The notes under the pieces are model-generated. The model worked only from the letters and a program-made list of their open reading frames with translations, had not been told where the DNA came from and ran no database searches. 64,000 bases of DNA from Roseiarcus sp963787135. Lineage in GTDB: Bacteria; Pseudomonadota; Alphaproteobacteria; Rhizobiales; Beijerinckiaceae. The stretch covers positions 52,177 through 116,176 of the forward strand of contig CAWBBW010000046.1 of NCBI GenBank assembly GCA_963787135.1. Reading direction: 5' to 3'. Of the stretch, positions 61,801 to 64,000 are shown piece after piece. The number at the start of each line of letters is the position of its first letter. Position 1 is the stretch's first letter. A program made the position numbers and the translations under genes.

Positions 61801-62140
61801 GCTGCGCCGGCTGCCGCGTCGCAGCACGTCTCACTGGGTCAACGGGCCCGCCGATCTCTAATCGGGCACCCTGCACTTTTGGCAACGCTGCAAGGTTCTC
61901 AAAGGGTTAGGCGCCAAAAACTGTCGTGTTTATGGCCGCGGTCGGCCGTCCAGCCCGGAGTCAAGGAATTAAAAGCAGAAGCGAAATTAAATCAAAGCTC
62001 AGTAAGGAAATGAGAGCTACACCGAAGTAATTCTAAGTATAGAATCGCACTCATCCAATATAGTGGCGCAGGCTATCTCGCTCGGCGCCTATTAACCCCA
62101 CTAAGCATTTGCAACTCGCGGTGACTCGAGCGCGCCACGG

Positions 62141-62212
62141 CCCATCGTAAGGCTAACATACCATAGAATTTCGATTTACGGAAGCAATTGTCGACCGGTC
62201 GGGGTTGCCTCG
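62141..62212 (-). repeat. Dispersed intergenic repeat, copy B (inverted)
   Basis: The core 62158-62194, read on the minus strand as TCGACAATTGCTTCCGTAAA and onward, matches 33 of 37 bases at 32241-32277. Flanks (GAGGCAACCCCGACCG; TTAGCCTTACGATGG) also align loosely with copy A. Confidence 0.65.
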
Positions 62213-62301
62213 GGATGAGGCGCTGCCTTCGAAACAGGCTCTGACTAAAGCACAGTGGAGTGTGCGTTCGGGATTTCCTCGCCGACCGGGGGCACGGCGA
62301 C

Positions 62302-62329
62302 AAAAAACCCCGGAGCTTTCGCTCCGGGG
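62302..62329 (-). terminator. Rho-independent terminator of the porin gene
   Basis: On the minus strand CCCCGGAGC-GAAA-GCTCCGGGG is a perfect 9-bp stem with a four-base loop, followed at once by TTTTTT. It begins 29 bp after the porin stop codon. Confidence 0.92.
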
Positions 62330-62357
62330 CTCGTTCGTTCGACTGACCGGATCGCGA

Positions 62358-63977
62358 TCAGAAGTTGCGGGTGATGAGCAAGCGGCCGGCGAAGCCGTTC
62401 GAGTTGCCCTTCCAGTCGCCCGGCACGAAGACCGCGCCGCCGGGGCCACCGATGTTGTAGACGGTCCCGAGGAAGCCGCTCGGCGTCTCCTGAGTCGTGC
62501 CCTGATACATCAGCTCGAACTCGAAGTTGAGGTTGACGACCGGATTCCAGTCGACGGCGCCACCAACGATCCAACTCTTCGAACGGGGCGACAGCGGGCC
62601 CTGGATTCCCTGCGCGATGCCGCAGCCGAAGCCTAGGAGATTGCAGCCGCCGCCCATGTTGCTCCAGTTGAGTTCGGCGTAGGAGGCTTCGGCGCTGATA
62701 GCCCACTGCGGATTGAAGTTATGCTTGGCCCAGGCAGCGATCGACCACGCCTCCGGGTTCGACCACTGGTTGGTGAGCGGGTTGAAGAAGGCGTCGGCGA
62801 CATACATCGGCTGGCCGTTGCCGTTCACCTGGCCGTTCTCGCCCCACATCCCGTCGGGGATGCCCGAGTACCACACCGCGTTCTTGGTGTAGGACCCTGT
62901 CAACCCGATGACGTCGCCCGCGCCGAACTGCGGCAGGTTGAACTTCACGCCGGCGTCGATGCCCCAGCCAGTCTGCGTGTGCTGGCTATCGCAGGTGACT
63001 GCGCTGCCAAGAAGGGCGACGGCGCCGAGGCCGCAACCAAAGTTGCCGCCAAGGATCGGCGGGTAGCCGTTGGCCCCGCTCAGGCCGTTGGCGGCGAGAT
63101 TGACGTCATGCAACACTCCCGAAACCTGCGCCTCGCCCCAGCCAGACTTGTAGTGCAATTGGCCGACGACGTCGGGCCAGCGCTGGCCGCCGTAGGTGTT
63201 GTTGGGGCCGGCGATATCCGTTCCGCCGCCTGAGGCGCCGACTGTGCCCGGGCTTTGCGCGGCGAGGGTCGCCGAGAAGCCGCCGCCGAACGATGCGGTG
63301 TAGGCCATCAGGATCGGTTGGTTGAAGCCCTTCTGGTCGGGGGAGAAGAAGTTCGGCCAGTAGAGGCCGCCGCCGGTGAACGAATAGAACGACTCCGCCT
63401 TACCGGCGGTGATTCCCGCCCAGGTCAGGTACCCTTCGTTGAGATAAGTTTCGTTGGCCCCGCCTTCCAGCGACTCGAAGCCGCTGCCCAGGTCGTTTTG
63501 GAATTCGATGTGCGCGAGCAGGGGGCCGTAGGCGGTGTTCGACGCCGTGTCGATTGTCAAGTTGGCGCGGGTCGTCCAGCCCACTTCATTGCGGTAGAAA
63601 GTCGTGTTCCCTTGTGCGGCGCTGGCGGCAAGCAGCACGCGCTGGGTCGCGAAGGGAGAAACGGCGCCGAGAGTTTGGAGTGTAGCCGCGAGCGCAGGAT
63701 TGGTGGCCGCTATGGCGGCTCCGACTGCGCTAATCGAGCCGAAGTTGTATTGGGTGTTCAGGTTGCCGCCCTGAACCTGCGCGGTGAGATAGCCGCTGAT
63801 CTTTATGCAGGTGTCGGAGCCCGGCAGAGTCCAGCCGACGATGCCGCCGACGTTGCAGATTTGGACATATTGAACGACAGGGGCCGCCTTATGCGTGGGC
63901 AGATCGGCCGCCTGCGCGCTGGCGACGGCGACGATGCCGGCTGCCGAACCAAGCAGAATGCTCTTGATGAGCGTCAT
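62358..63977 (-). CDS. Outer membrane porin (Rhizobiales type)
   Basis: 539 residues. Signal peptide (ILLGSAAGIVAVASAQA, then ADLPTHKAAPV). Mature N-terminus contains the porin-2 signature CNVGGIVGWTLPGSDTCIKI and SGYLTAQVQGG; many beta-strand aromatic girdles follow (ISAEASYAELNWSNM; LNFEFELMYQG; final GFAGRLLITRNF). The last Phe is the usual outer membrane insertion signal. GGAGGT lies six bases before the ATG at the right edge of the window. A major general porin, normally highly expressed; the strong terminator fits. Confidence 0.93.
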   Translation of the reverse strand: MTLIKSILLGSAAGIVAVASAQAADLPTHKAAPVVQYVQICNVGGIVGWTLPGSDTCIKISGYLTAQVQGGNLNTQYNFGSISAVGAAIAATNPALAATLQTLGAVSPFATQRVLLAASAAQGNTTFYRNEVGWTTRANLTIDTASNTAYGPLLAHIEFQNDLGSGFESLEGGANETYLNEGYLTWAGITAGKAESFYSFTGGGLYWPNFFSPDQKGFNQPILMAYTASFGGGFSATLAAQSPGTVGASGGGTDIAGPNNTYGGQRWPDVVGQLHYKSGWGEAQVSGVLHDVNLAANGLSGANGYPPILGGNFGCGLGAVALLGSAVTCDSQHTQTGWGIDAGVKFNLPQFGAGDVIGLTGSYTKNAVWYSGIPDGMWGENGQVNGNGQPMYVADAFFNPLTNQWSNPEAWSIAAWAKHNFNPQWAISAEASYAELNWSNMGGGCNLLGFGCGIAQGIQGPLSPRSKSWIVGGAVDWNPVVNLNFEFELMYQGTTQETPSGFLGTVYNIGGPGGAVFVPGDWKGNSNGFAGRLLITRNF

Positions 63978-64000
63978 TGTTGACCTCCAGTTAACACGAT

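Larger units (their letters stand above)
61801..62357. other. Intergenic region with dispersed repeat copy B
   Basis: 557 bp without a gene that I can support. It is A/T-richer around 61970-62060. Bases 62141-62212 are the inverted second copy of the repeat at 32210-32293. The porin terminator lies at its right end. Confidence 0.5.

Noticed and set aside
1..64000. CRISPR array, tRNA or rRNA genes
   Set aside because: I saw no regularly spaced identical repeats with unique spacers and no tRNA-like cloverleaf sequence; the 21-bp repeat has no spacers of CRISPR length.

Overview
The window is high-GC DNA with dense, often 4-bp-overlapping genes, strong GGAGG-type ribosome sites, and gene content typical of Alphaproteobacteria of the order Hyphomicrobiales. 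Pointers are a porin of the Rhizobiales type, a single RelA/SpoT homologue, a transglutaminase-like cysteine protease, a MaoC-phosphotransacetylase fusion and a Rhodopseudomonas palustris-like anaerobic benzoate gene set. A CrtC-like protein is compatible with a relative of purple non-sulfur or methylotrophic genera, but no photosynthesis genes are present. The species cannot be named from this sequence.

Positions 1-37 kb form a catabolic island for aromatic, alicyclic and probably ketone substrates. (a) 1-8.7 kb, minus strand: a 4-hydroxybenzoate-CoA ligase and the three subunits of 4-hydroxybenzoyl-CoA reductase in translationally coupled order, then a double-GNAT acetyltransferase and an ADP-forming acyl-CoA synthetase cut by the window edge. 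Divergent from them are a BadL-like GNAT and a BadM-like Rrf2 regulator. (b) 8.7-14.1 kb, minus: a beta-oxidation-like set (SDR, acyl-CoA dehydrogenase, two crotonases, BadH-like SDR) with its own TetR regulator and an 18-bp palindromic operator. (c) 15.0-32.0 kb, minus: one long gene array that starts with two phenylphosphate-synthase-like proteins, continues with a three-part biotin-dependent carboxylase, a branched-chain-type ABC importer, an alcohol dehydrogenase, an amidase and a second oxidoreductase, and ends with acetoacetyl-CoA synthetase. This reads as uptake, oxidation of a secondary alcohol to a ketone, ATP-dependent activation and carboxylation of the ketone, then CoA activation of the beta-keto acid. 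It is the most unusual system here. (d) 32.6-37.1 kb: an aerobic module (3-hydroxybenzoate 4-monooxygenase and an aromatic acid symporter) and a clear BadI ring-cleavage hydrolase. Benzoyl-CoA reductase itself is not in the window.

Positions 37-64 kb are ordinary chromosome: small hypothetical, stress-like and envelope proteins; a kinase-like phosphotransferase/ATPase; an SDR; MaoC-Pta; a 6-phosphogluconate-dehydrogenase-like NAD enzyme; a CrtC-like protein; a PEP-CTERM protein; PPK2; Kup; Rsh; a TPR/OGT-like glycosyltransferase; and a porin with a clear terminator. Intergenic spaces hold palindromic dispersed repeats, a 21-bp tandem repeat, a two-copy dispersed repeat and gene or IS fragments.

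Four genes (4-hydroxybenzoate-CoA ligase, the first SDR, acetoacetyl-CoA synthetase, the PEP-CTERM protein) are each interrupted by what looks like a single inserted base with all family motifs otherwise intact. I annotate each as one gene and flag the shift.
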